A stretch of 64,000 bases of DNA from contig NZ_LTAZ01000013.1 of NCBI RefSeq assembly GCF_001593955.1, forward strand, positions 62,001 to 126,000, read 5' to 3'. The position numbers and the translations under genes are program-made. Positions 33,521 to 41,271 of this stretch are shown piece by piece (within the stretch, counting starts at the first letter, position 1; each line of letters starts with the position of its first letter). The notes under the pieces are model-generated. The model was given only the letters and a program-made list of their open reading frames with translations. It did no database searches and was not told the origin of the DNA. Source of the DNA: Halalkalicoccus paucihalophilus (GTDB lineage: Archaea > Halobacteriota > Halobacteria > Halobacteriales > Halalkalicoccaceae).

Positions 33521-34063
33521 ATGGTCAAAGAACAGGATGGTAACGTCGTTTTGGACGACCTCGATCGAAAAATCCTCTATGAATTACAGCAAGATGCGCG
33601 GAAAACGACCCACGAAGAGATCAGTGCCACAGTCGATGTCTCCCCGAGTACGGTCCGCAATCGGATTACCGCACTCGAAGATGCGGGTGTCATCAAAACG
33701 TATTCTCCAGAACTCGACTACGAACGAGCGGGGTTCTCGCTTCACGTGCAGTTCGTCTGCACAGCCCCAATGGATCAGCGTCATCAAACGGCACACGACG
33801 CATTAGACATCGGCGGTGTCATCACAGTCCAAGGGATGGTGACGAGTGAGCGCAACCTCCGTATTGAAGTGATTGCAACGAGCTCGCAGGATCTGACCGA
33901 GATCACGCGTGAACTCGGGAATCTTAACCTGGATATTCATACCTCCCAGATCATCACGAATACGTTCAATCAGCCGTTCAATTATTTCGAGCATAGTCAG
34001 TCCCGACCTGACGTCTCAGAAGACGCCACAATCGAGCACACTCCACATACTGATCAAGAGTGA
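33521..34063 (+). CDS. Lrp/AsnC family regulator
   Basis: 180 residues. LDDLDRKILYELQQDARKTT, HEEISATVDVSPSTVRNRIT and ALEDAGVIKTYSPELDYERA form the AsnC-type HTH and linker; the remainder is a RAM-like alpha/beta domain (VITVQGMVTSERNLRIEVIA) with an extra acidic tail. The ATG at 33521 is used because the upstream extension to 33347 runs through transposon-end sequence. Probable DNA-binding regulator that senses an amino acid or small effector. Confidence 0.85.
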   Translation: MVKEQDGNVVLDDLDRKILYELQQDARKTTHEEISATVDVSPSTVRNRITALEDAGVIKTYSPELDYERAGFSLHVQFVCTAPMDQRHQTAHDALDIGGVITVQGMVTSERNLRIEVIATSSQDLTEITRELGNLNLDIHTSQIITNTFNQPFNYFEHSQSRPDVSEDATIEHTPHTDQE

Positions 34064-34147
34064 ATTTCGTCACAATCAATGCGAATTTCGCAGGGAACAG
34101 ATAGTACTGCAGTAAACTAATAGGGATTGACTACGATAGTGTACGCT

Positions 34148-34204
34148 GAGAGGGGAACGATAACGCCGAAGAAGTAGTGCCTCTGACGGCCTCGTTCCCC
34201 TCTC
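34148..34204 (-). repeat. GTCAGAGGCA stem-loop, copy C
   Basis: Perfect 13-bp stem GAGAGGGGAACGA (34148-34160) with TCGTTCCCCTCTC (34192-34204). On the minus strand the loop reads 4 bases, GTCAGAGGCA (34187-34178) and 17 bases. Confidence 0.7.
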
Positions 34205-34369
34205 TCGCCCTGGAAAGGGCAACAAAGCAGTAGTTAGTACGGGATAATATTGTTCAAATATCACTATCACGTCCTAGATCTGCGATTTTCGCAGAATAAC
34301 CGCGCCCCGTCGTTTCGAGAAATGATTGGGGTGGCGATACGCGTCGATCCATCCTTCGTCTGGCTTGGC

Positions 34370-34690
34370 TAAGGCGGATAGCGCGGAGCCCTCTTCCTCA
34401 ATCGCGAGCGAAGCGAGCGGTAGGGAGGAGAGGAGCACGTGGTGAAGCAGGGCGCAACTAGTACGGTAGCCCGACCCGTACTGTCACGGAGTGCTGTGCT
34501 GGCATACGTCCCGCGCAGTACGGGCCGCAGTAGCCCGGCCCGAAATGGTGGGACTGTAGACCCCGGACGGGCGTTCGGGAGGCGGGGCGCACACAACGCT
34601 CCGTCGCGCCACTTGACGGCGAGGTCCACATCAAAGTCCCACTCTCAACAAGCGAGCCCGTATGGGCGAACGAAGGAGGGTGGGGTCGGT
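34370..34690. mobile_element. Transposon remnant (GC-rich)
   Basis: Contains, in reverse orientation, the GCTCGCTTCGCTCGC hairpin and GAGGAAGAGG end-like pattern also seen at 20146 and 53202. No intact transposase frame. Confidence 0.35.
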
Positions 34691-35345
34691 TACTTTTTAC
34701 AGCGGTTTGCACGAGCAGATATGATGGATTTCTGGCAGACTTCTCAGGAAATCGGAGCACTGCCATACTGATTATGAGGCTGCATGCACATATTCATCAG
34801 GGGTCCCGGTATTGTCTTTACATTTTCGGCGTCAGAAAGCCGTGAGCGCCGAGGCACCACTCAACTACTAACTATCACCCCCATCTATAAACGTCTAACA
34901 ACTGGTATGGCGTTCTTACTACCCCGTACCTCCTTCATACTAATACACATCCGTCTCCGAGTAGTCCTACGGCATTCCGGAGGAAAAACCAACCTGCTCG
35001 GTCATGTTACGACCCTCCGTGATGCCGTCAAACCGAGAGAGAGGAGTGCACTCACCGCCCACCTGCGTTCGCGGTGTGCTGGGGACCGTTCCCATTTCCC
35101 CTCTCCTCTCATCGCTCAATCTTGTTGAGTGATCACCTAGTCAGCGGAGCTGCCGTCATCCTTCTTTCGTGCTGGATCGGGATCGTCAGAGACAGCATGG
35201 TTTGTCACACTACGAGACACGGTCTGGAAAGCGGGAGAGCGGAGAGAGCACACTGCTTGCAACTCTACTAATAGCCAGTCCACCGGTGGACTGTGAGTCG
35301 GTTGTTCCAGCATCCTACCACGGCCCTGTCGATTGCTATGGTCTG

Positions 35346-35362
35346 AATACTAGTATGTCTGG
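35346..35362 (+). promoter_or_regulatory. PadR leader box, copy 1
   Basis: AATACTAGTATGTCTGG, ending 17 bases before the PadR start codon. The same ACTAGT-centred box stands at the same distance from the PadR genes at 57359 and 61568. Confidence 0.55.
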
Positions 35363-35379
35363 AAGGTGATAGTGAGATC

Positions 35380-35667
35380 ATGTACGATTTGACTGGCTTC
35401 CAACGCGACGCCCTGTATGTAATCGCTGGCGGAGACCAGCTCAACGGCCTCGCAATCAAAGCCGAACTCGACGATTATTATGAGACAGAGGTTCATCACG
35501 GTCGACTCTATCCGAATCTCGATACACTCGAGAACAAGGGACTGATTGAGAAAGGTGAGGTCGATCGTCGGTCAAACTACTATGCATTGACGGCCCGGGG
35601 CCAGCGTGAGATCGAGGCTCGTCGAGAGTGGGAAGAGCAGTATATCGCCGTCTCCGCCGGCGAATAG
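35380..35667 (+). CDS. PadR family regulator, paralogue 1
   Basis: 95 residues: MYDLTGFQRDALYVIAGGDQ, GLAIKAELDDYYETEVHHGR, LYPNLDTLENKGLIEKGEVD and RRSNYYALTARGQREIEARR. This is the haloarchaeal PadR-like winged helix; the C-terminal dimerisation helix is short. Likely repressor. Paralogues are at 57359, 61568 and 53453, with a fragment at 18517. Preceded by an ACTAGT box and followed by a TTGTGCAAC stem-loop. Confidence 0.88.
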   Translation: MYDLTGFQRDALYVIAGGDQLNGLAIKAELDDYYETEVHHGRLYPNLDTLENKGLIEKGEVDRRSNYYALTARGQREIEARREWEEQYIAVSAGE

Positions 35668-35734
35668 CCGCTTACTCATTGGATCCGAGAATAAGCGATT
35701 CGCATTCTTCGATATTCGCTATTCGATAAGCAAT

Positions 35735-35779
35735 CCTTGTGCAACATCGGCGGCCACGGAAGGTAAGCGTTGCACAAGG
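35735..35779. repeat. TTGTGCAAC stem-loop, copy 3
   Basis: CCTTGTGCAAC (35735-35745) and GTTGCACAAGG (35769-35779), 23-base loop, 68 bases after the PadR stop; could act as its terminator. Confidence 0.85.
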
Positions 35780-35901
35780 CTGGCCGATTCTATATGCTAC
35801 CGATAAAAACCTATTAATTAATATAGTTGAAGTTCTAAGAGTTAGTGCAGCCTGATTGGTTCCTGGCTGCACGCAAACCCACCCCTACCCGTTCATGAGA
35901 A

Positions 35902-35924
35902 CCTCTCCGAATCGGAGGGGTTTT
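35902..35924. terminator. CCTCTCCGA hairpin with T run
   Basis: CCTCTCCGA pairs with TCGGAGGGG (one G-T pair) followed by TTTTC. Copies at 57881 and 42891. Confidence 0.45.
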
Positions 35925-36192
35925 CGACGCACGACCAACAGGCGAATCGACTACGAACACCTTGTCATGATTGGAACCACAAGACACCGCCGGAGTCGGT
36001 GAGTGGTTCCGGCTCCGAATCGGGCAGTCACTACTGTTTACTCAAATCACCCGAAGGTGTCCCCCTCTCGCTTCCGTGATAATACTGCTCTCTGTCGGGT
36101 CACTCACGAGAGTAGTCATGGACATCCTGGAACGAATCGCACTCTTAGCAGACAGCTCCTCGATCGAACTGAAGTCAAGCAGTTTCGAGAAT

Positions 36193-36402
36193 TCACCAAT
36201 CACATTGCCTACAAAGATCTTCTCTTGTCTGATACAGCCGTTCATTGAGACAACGAGCGAGGTCTGGTACCCCTTCCGCGGTGAGGGTATCATATCCTGA
36301 ATCGTTTTCTCGGAGTTTATGACCGGTCGTACAGCTCTTTCTCATTGGTATAGCGATATGCCAACGACCATCCGGATCTACCTGAGCCTCAGCCTGAACC
36401 AT
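36193..36402 (-). CDS. Small hypothetical protein
   Basis: 69 residues, MVQAEAQVDPDGRWHIAIPM then HKLRENDSGYDTLTAEGVPD and a Cys-containing end (DLCRQCDW). Reasonable composition and a good ATG, but no family recognised; it overlaps no other candidate of higher quality. Confidence 0.4.
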   Translation of the reverse strand: MVQAEAQVDPDGRWHIAIPMRKSCTTGHKLRENDSGYDTLTAEGVPDLARCLNERLYQTREDLCRQCDW

Positions 36403-36536
36403 GATGTGCTAGTATAGTTCTGTACGGTACTATTTCAATAGGTTGAGATTTCATCGGCTACATACGGCGTTAGGGAAGAATACCGTCTCATTACGTCACT
36501 TGAGGATGAGTGACGACAGTCTGTCTTGGGGCTAGT

Positions 36537-36567
36537 TGAGCACCATCGGCCATATTGATGGTGCTCA
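36537..36567. repeat. 11-bp hairpin
   Basis: TGAGCACCATC (36537-36547) and GATGGTGCTCA (36557-36567) pair perfectly around a 9-base loop. No gene or T run is attached. Confidence 0.6.
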
Positions 36568-36648
36568 CGTAGCCGATCTCGGCAACAGATGGTGGAACGC
36601 CTACCTCATATTCCCACTAGTCAGCTGCTGGAATCGTAATTCCGGTAT

Positions 36649-36696
36649 CCTTGTGCAACACTCACCCGCTCTTACATAGACGAGTGTTGCACAAGG
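36649..36696. repeat. TTGTGCAAC stem-loop, copy 4 (extended stem)
   Basis: CCTTGTGCAACACTC (36649-36663) pairs with GAGTGTTGCACAAGG (36682-36696), 15 bp, 18-base loop. The extra four pairs beyond the common core are unique to this copy. Confidence 0.85.
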
Positions 36697-36958
36697 CAAG
36701 GTCGAGAGGGGGTTCAGCCGGCGATTCAGAAAACAACTCACCCCCATGATCAACAAGTCGCCACGATTCCTATTTCTATTCCCTCAAGCAATGAACCTCA
36801 CTGCAGCAAGAACATCGGAGACGCGGGATGTGAGACGAGAGTAATGGCACTCCGATAGGCGGCGAGACCTCTCTCTGTTCTCTGCACTAGTTTGTGGCTT
36901 CTCACAATCCATATAGACCGGATATCAATTGACACGTCCAGTGATTATAGTGTTGGCT

Positions 36959-37237
36959 ATGCCATACGACTCAGACCGGCACAGCACTCGCCGAACGTAC
37001 TTTGCTCGTACTGGCGCCCTGGTCGGCACCACTAGCCTCGGTATGAGCGCGCTCGGCAGCGCAAATGTACATGACGAGAAAGACGACAACGACCTCGAGA
37101 AAAAAGAGCCCAAAGACGGGGGAGAGAGAAAGAAAGAACACAACCTGTTCCTGACGCATTTCGCGGAACTCAACGGGAAGAATGAGGTTCTCCCCGTCAC
37201 GACCGTCTCTAACTTGCTCTGTTCTATTGCTGGGTGA
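36959..37237 (+). pseudogene. Truncated CHRD-domain secreted protein
   Basis: 92 residues. Tat-like leader STRRTYFARTGALVGTTSLG, a charged Lys/Glu linker, and the first strand of a CHRD domain (FLTHFAELNGKNEVLPV, compare the family start F-x-A-x-L-x-G-x-NEVPPV). The frame then enters unrelated sequence and stops, so about 90% of the domain is missing. A 3'-truncated gene. Confidence 0.6.
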
Positions 37238-37421
37238 CTGAACCATTCGTCTATGGTGAATCCCCCCCTTCTGCCGGTGATCATCCCGTGTTTGCGGATG
37301 CACTACTGTCCCGAGCGAGCGAGGAACTCCCGTCTCGGAGCGACCGAAGCGGAGTGAGAAATACACGACCCATTTGCCCCATGCTTTTTGCCTCAACGCT
37401 GTATTGGTGAAGCTATACTGA

Positions 37422-38528
37422 ATGCAAGCACCTGAAATACTCCTCCGTCTCGTTGCGGGTGCCGCGTTGATTCTCGCTAACGGGTTTTTCGTCACCATCG
37501 AGTTCGCGCTGACCCGCGCCCGTCAGTATCCCGAATCGGAGTTCATGGAACCCGGTCTCGAACGCGCCTGGGAAATGACCGAGGAACTCGAAATCTATCT
37601 CACCGGGTGTCAGGTCGGCATCACCGCCGCTAGCATCGCACTGGGTATCGTCGCCGAACCCGCGCTCGCAGCGCTGTTCGAGCCGTTGTTCGGCGGGACG
37701 ATTTTTGCATCGATTGGCGCGGGCGTGATCCTGGCGTACATCATCGTGAGCCTGGTACACAAGATCTATGGCGAACAGGCCCCCACCTACCTCGGCGTCG
37801 AGCGCTCGAAACAGGTCTGCCGCTACGCCGCGACGCCGCTGTATTGGTTCACGTGGGTCATTCGACCGATTCTCCGCGTCGGTGACTGGGTGGCGAAATG
37901 GACGCTTTCGCTGTTCGGCGTCGAGATGACCGGCGCGTGGCTCGAATCCGACGACGAGGACATCGAGGGACGGACAGACCTCCACCGTCAGCTCGGGTCG
38001 ATGCTCAATGACAGCGAGGTCCCCGAAGAGCGTCGTCAGGAAGTGATGAACGCACTGGTAGTCGAGGAAATCCCCATCCGTAACTGCATGGTGCCGCGCG
38101 AGGAGATCGCCGCACTCTCGACCGAGAACACCCCCGAGGAAAACCTCGCAGTCATCGATGAGCATCCACATCTCCGCTTTCCACTGGTCGGCGAGGACAT
38201 CGACGATTTCCGAGGGGTCGTCTACCTCGCGGCGGTCATGAACCAGTTCGAGGCGTTCAAAAACGGCGACGTCGACATCGAAGACCTCGCCGAGCCGCCG
38301 ATGACGCTGCCGGCCGACGAGGAAATCAGCGACGCCATCGACCGCTTCCAGACAGAAAATCGGGAGCTCGCGCTCGTCACTGAGGAGGGACAGGTCGTCG
38401 GTCTGCTAACCTCGACGGACGCCTTCGAAGAAGTGATGGGTGAGCTCGAAGACCCCATCGACGTCTACCAGCGTGAACAACGCGAGGACGACGAATCGGG
38501 ACTGGACTCTCGAAGTGACTCGGCTTGA
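37422..38528 (+). CDS. CNNM/CorC family membrane protein with CBS pair, copy 1
   Basis: 368 residues. N-terminal DUF21/CNNM membrane domain (LILANGFFVTIEFALTRARQ, LTGCQVGITAASIALGIVAE, GEQAPTYLGVERSKQV), then an acidic linker and a CBS-domain pair (IRNCMVPREEIAALSTENTP; LALVTEEGQVVGLLTSTDAF). Family members (CorC, CNNM, HlyC-like) bind Mg-ATP through CBS and export or regulate Mg/Co. Followed after 89 bases by a paralogue on the same strand. Confidence 0.9.
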   Translation: MQAPEILLRLVAGAALILANGFFVTIEFALTRARQYPESEFMEPGLERAWEMTEELEIYLTGCQVGITAASIALGIVAEPALAALFEPLFGGTIFASIGAGVILAYIIVSLVHKIYGEQAPTYLGVERSKQVCRYAATPLYWFTWVIRPILRVGDWVAKWTLSLFGVEMTGAWLESDDEDIEGRTDLHRQLGSMLNDSEVPEERRQEVMNALVVEEIPIRNCMVPREEIAALSTENTPEENLAVIDEHPHLRFPLVGEDIDDFRGVVYLAAVMNQFEAFKNGDVDIEDLAEPPMTLPADEEISDAIDRFQTENRELALVTEEGQVVGLLTSTDAFEEVMGELEDPIDVYQREQREDDESGLDSRSDSA

Positions 38529-38617
38529 GACCTCCCGTAGGAACAGTACTCGTCGTAGCGCGAAGAATCAGCTCGCGGACAAACAGTTTTTGTGTGTTGC
38601 CATTCGAATAACTTACT

Positions 38618-39712
38618 ATGGCGATGACTGGGCTCGAAGTCTCGATCAGGCTTATTGCTGGTCTATTACTCATCCTCGCCAACGGGTTTTTCGTCGCCAT
38701 CGAGTTCGCGCTGACCCGCGCCCGGCAGTATTCCGAAGCGGAGTTCGTTGAACCCGGTCTCGAACGCGCCTGGGAGATGACGCAGAACCTGGAGATCTAC
38801 TTGACTAGCTGTCAGATAGGTATCACGTTCTCGAGTATCGCGGTCGGTATCGTCGCCGAACCCGCACTCACGGCCATCTTCGAGCCGCTGTTCGGTGGGA
38901 CAGTTCTCGCATCGGTCGGCGCAGGGGCAATCCTCGCGTTTCTCATCGTCAACCTCGTCCATCTCACTCACGGCGAGCAGACCCCTACCTATCTCGGCGT
39001 CGAGCGTTCGAAACTGGTCTCTCGGTACTGTGCGACGCCGCTGTACTGGTGGACGCGGGCGATCTGGCCGGTTATCAAGTTTGGGGATGGGGCAGCGAAA
39101 TGGACGCTTTCGCTGTTCGGCGTCGAGATGACCGGCGCGTGGCTCGAAACCGAACAGGACGTCATGCAGGGGCGTGCGGGCCTCTACAAGCGCTTCGGCT
39201 CGGCCCTTGAAGCGGGAGACGTTCCCGCAGAGCGCCGACAGGAAGTGATGAACGCGCTGGCCGTTGGCGACATCCCGGTTAAAGGGATTATGGTTCCGCG
39301 CGAGGAGATCGTCGCACTCTCGACCGAGAACACCCCCGAGGAAAACCTCGCGCTCGTCGAAGAACACTCCCATTCTCGCTACCCAGTGGTCGGTGGGGAT
39401 ATAGACGACTTCCGCGGCATTGTCTATCTCCCGACGATCACGAACCATTTTGAGGACCTCATGAGCGGCGAAGTCGACATCACGGATATCGCTGCGTCGC
39501 CGATGACGCTCCCGGCCAAGGAGGAAATCAGCGACGCCATCGACCGTTTCCAGACGGAAAATCAGGAGCTTGCCCTTGTCACTGAGGAGGGGCAGGTCGT
39601 TGGTCTCCTGACCTCGACGGACGCCTTCGAAGAGGTCATGGGTGACCTTGAAGACCCGATAGACGAGCGGACCGGACGTGCGCACCGTAGAGGAGAACCG
39701 ACCGGGACCTGA
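38618..39712 (+). CDS. CNNM/CorC family membrane protein with CBS pair, copy 2
   Basis: 364 residues, collinear with copy 1 (LILANGFFVAIEFALTRARQ, LTSCQIGITFSSIAVGIVAE, GEQTPTYLGVERSKLV, VKGIMVPREEIVALSTENTP, VTEEGQVVGLLTSTDAFEEV). Several stretches, such as TLSLFGVEMTGAWLE, are identical. Likely tandem duplication; the two may form a heteromeric transporter, as CNNM domains dimerise (inference). Confidence 0.9.
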   Translation: MAMTGLEVSIRLIAGLLLILANGFFVAIEFALTRARQYSEAEFVEPGLERAWEMTQNLEIYLTSCQIGITFSSIAVGIVAEPALTAIFEPLFGGTVLASVGAGAILAFLIVNLVHLTHGEQTPTYLGVERSKLVSRYCATPLYWWTRAIWPVIKFGDGAAKWTLSLFGVEMTGAWLETEQDVMQGRAGLYKRFGSALEAGDVPAERRQEVMNALAVGDIPVKGIMVPREEIVALSTENTPEENLALVEEHSHSRYPVVGGDIDDFRGIVYLPTITNHFEDLMSGEVDITDIAASPMTLPAKEEISDAIDRFQTENQELALVTEEGQVVGLLTSTDAFEEVMGDLEDPIDERTGRAHRRGEPTGT

Positions 39713-40043
39713 AGATGCCCTAAAGTTTTGTTTGGGCGGTCGTAGTGGGTTCTGTACGGACATTGGTGTCTTGTGGGGTGAAAAGATGGTCCTGCAGAAT
39801 ATTTCCACTGTGGACGAACTAGCCGAAACAACCGGCCAGTCCAAAAAGGTAACTTCTGAAGGACTGTGATGCTGCAGCGAAGCTATCGAGTGTTTCTGAC
39901 GACGAATAGCGATATATTTGATGGGCACGTCAGGTTCGACGAATACAAAACTGGATCAAACGTCGAGAGCACAAGAGATACACATCGGAATGGCAGGAGC
40001 CTGCACTACCTATTGGTAGAGGCTCTGCGTAGAAGAGTACGAT
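39713..40043. other. Intergenic, nothing recognised
   Basis: About 330 bases without gene, repeat or clear hairpin. Confidence 0.4.
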
Positions 40044-40277
40044 ATGGCAACCATTGATGAAAGTGCTGAAGGCAAAACCGTCGTTACTGCCGATGGCTCG
40101 AAAGTAGGAACTGTCGTTGATGCTGATAACTCGACGGCGCATGTCGAGCCAGATCCTAGCTTGACAGATGAAATTGCAGCCGAACTCGGCTGGGGGGACG
40201 GTGACGAAGAAACCTACGAGTTGGATAACGACGCAGTTGAAGCTGTCACGGACGACGAAATCAGACTCGAAGAGTAA
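40044..40277 (+). CDS. PRC-barrel-like small protein
   Basis: 77 residues, very acidic: MATIDESAEGKTVVTADGSK, VGTVVDADNSTAHVEPDPSL, ELGWGDGDEETYELDNDAVE. The GxxVxxxxGxxVGxV opening and DPDPxxTDxIxxxLGWGD pattern are those of haloarchaeal PRC-barrel-type proteins. Function unknown; free-standing. Confidence 0.8.
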   Translation: MATIDESAEGKTVVTADGSKVGTVVDADNSTAHVEPDPSLTDEIAAELGWGDGDEETYELDNDAVEAVTDDEIRLEE

Positions 40278-40306
40278 CAACTGGCACTCGCTTTCCGATC
40301 AGTATC

Positions 40307-40344
40307 TTGACATTCTCCACGCCAAACGACGTGGAGAATGTCAA
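40307..40344. repeat. Solo 15-bp hairpin, IS200/IS605 end type
   Basis: TTGACATTCTCCACG (40307-40321) is perfectly inverted in CGTGGAGAATGTCAA (40330-40344), loop CCAAACGA. It closely matches the TTGACATCCTCCACG end of the tnpB element at 41273, but here both arms are preserved and nothing lies between. Confidence 0.75.
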
Positions 40345-40421
40345 TAGATTTATTTGACATCCTGCTAGAGAATATCGCTGAGCACGAGCTATTCCCCGGC
40401 GAGCTTGTTTCCCTACTATGC

Positions 40422-40817
40422 TTAGTACCGTTTGATGTACAGACCGTCGACATTCTCGAAGTGGCTATCACGAGTAACGATCGTCCCGCTTGCCTCGCGA
40501 ACGGTGCCAGCGATCAAGACGTCCCCGAGGTTGATCTTCTGGCCGGACGTTTCAAGCTCGCCGTCGATAAGCGCGGCCTCACGAGCAGCAGGCGGAGTGA
40601 GTGGAAGGTGATCAGCCCAATTCAGTTGCTCGATTAGATCGGCGACACCAGCCGCGCCACGGAGACGAGCACCACCCCGTAGGACCTCGAACAAAGCGAC
40701 CGAGGGGATTCGATACTCTCGATCTGGATTCGATTCGAGGAGCGCTTTCGCGTCCGCTGACGCTTCGCGCTCTCTGTCGAGATAGTCGATAAGGAAATTC
40801 GTATCAGGACAGTACAC
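40422..40817 (-). CDS. PIN-domain toxin (VapC-like), module 2
   Basis: 131 residues from a GTG start at 40817. Catalytic acidic set: D in CPDTNFLIDYL, E in ALFEVLRGGA, D in LGDVLIAGTV, D in IVTRDSHFENVDGL. Classic VapC layout. Its 5' end overlaps the HTH gene by 14 bases. Confidence 0.88.
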   Translation of the reverse strand: MYCPDTNFLIDYLDREREASADAKALLESNPDREYRIPSVALFEVLRGGARLRGAAGVADLIEQLNWADHLPLTPPAAREAALIDGELETSGQKINLGDVLIAGTVREASGTIVTRDSHFENVDGLYIKRY

Positions 40818-41154
40818 GCTCGTCCTCTCGCAGATCCTCGTCTAGCTGCTCGCGTGTCTCCTCGACAGCTGCCCCAAGGCCGGTTCCCGTCCATGACCCG
40901 TAGCCTTTCAGCAAGTCACGGTCGGACTCGGTCGGTGGGAGCCACCACACTCGGGATCTGCCGCCGACCTTCTTCGAGGTGACGTCACCTCTCTCAGCAA
41001 GTTCGCGAAGTCTGTTGAGGGCGGTTGTTCGCGAACAGCCGAGCCGGTCGGCGATCTCAGGAGCGGTGAGCGGCTCGTTAGGATCATCTCGCGAGCGAAA
41101 CTCCTCGAGGACGTCCTCGGGTGTTACCGTCGGTGAGGGACCGGGTTTTGCCAT
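40804..41154 (-). CDS. HTH antitoxin-like protein, module 2
   Basis: 116 residues. PLTAPEIADRLGCSRTTALN then RLRELAERGDVTSKKVGGRS and RVWWLPP give a winged helix with the same VGGRxxVWW strand as the antitoxin at 28083, so the two modules are paralogous on the antitoxin side although their PIN proteins differ. A C-terminal helix (EETREQLDEDLRED) likely contacts the toxin. Confidence 0.8.
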   Translation of the reverse strand: MAKPGPSPTVTPEDVLEEFRSRDDPNEPLTAPEIADRLGCSRTTALNRLRELAERGDVTSKKVGGRSRVWWLPPTESDRDLLKGYGSWTGTGLGAAVEETREQLDEDLREDERVLS

Positions 41155-41271
41155 ACTTCTCTATGACACGAGAAACGCCATAACCCTTTCCACGTGTATT
41201 GAGATATAGCATATATCACTCCATTATGGAGTTAGACTGCTATTATCCATACCCACGTAAGCACTGATAGA

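Larger units (their letters stand above)
34064..35379. other. 1.3-kb gene-poor region
   Basis: Contains the strongest GTCAGAGGCA stem-loop (34148-34204), a GC-rich transposon remnant (about 34370-34690) and the PadR leader. No protein recognised. Confidence 0.45.
35668..36080. repeat. Duplicated segment downstream of PadR 1
   Basis: Collinear with 57647-58045 downstream of PadR 2: TTGTGCAAC stem-loop, GTTAGTGCAGCC...GGCTGCACGC hairpin, CCTCTCCGA hairpin and CACCGCCGGAGTCGGTGAG block all recur in order. Confidence 0.8.
36403..36958. other. Intergenic with two hairpins
   Basis: No gene. Contains the inverted repeats at 36537 and 36649. Confidence 0.5.

Noticed and set aside
36925-37498. Two minus-strand frames over the CHRD remnant
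   Set aside because: Ser/Phe/Leu-rich shadows of the Lys/Glu-rich linker; the plus-strand Tat signal is far more convincing.
38666-39928. 420-codon minus-strand open frame
   Set aside because: Shadow of the second CNNM gene; similar shadows occur over the first copy.
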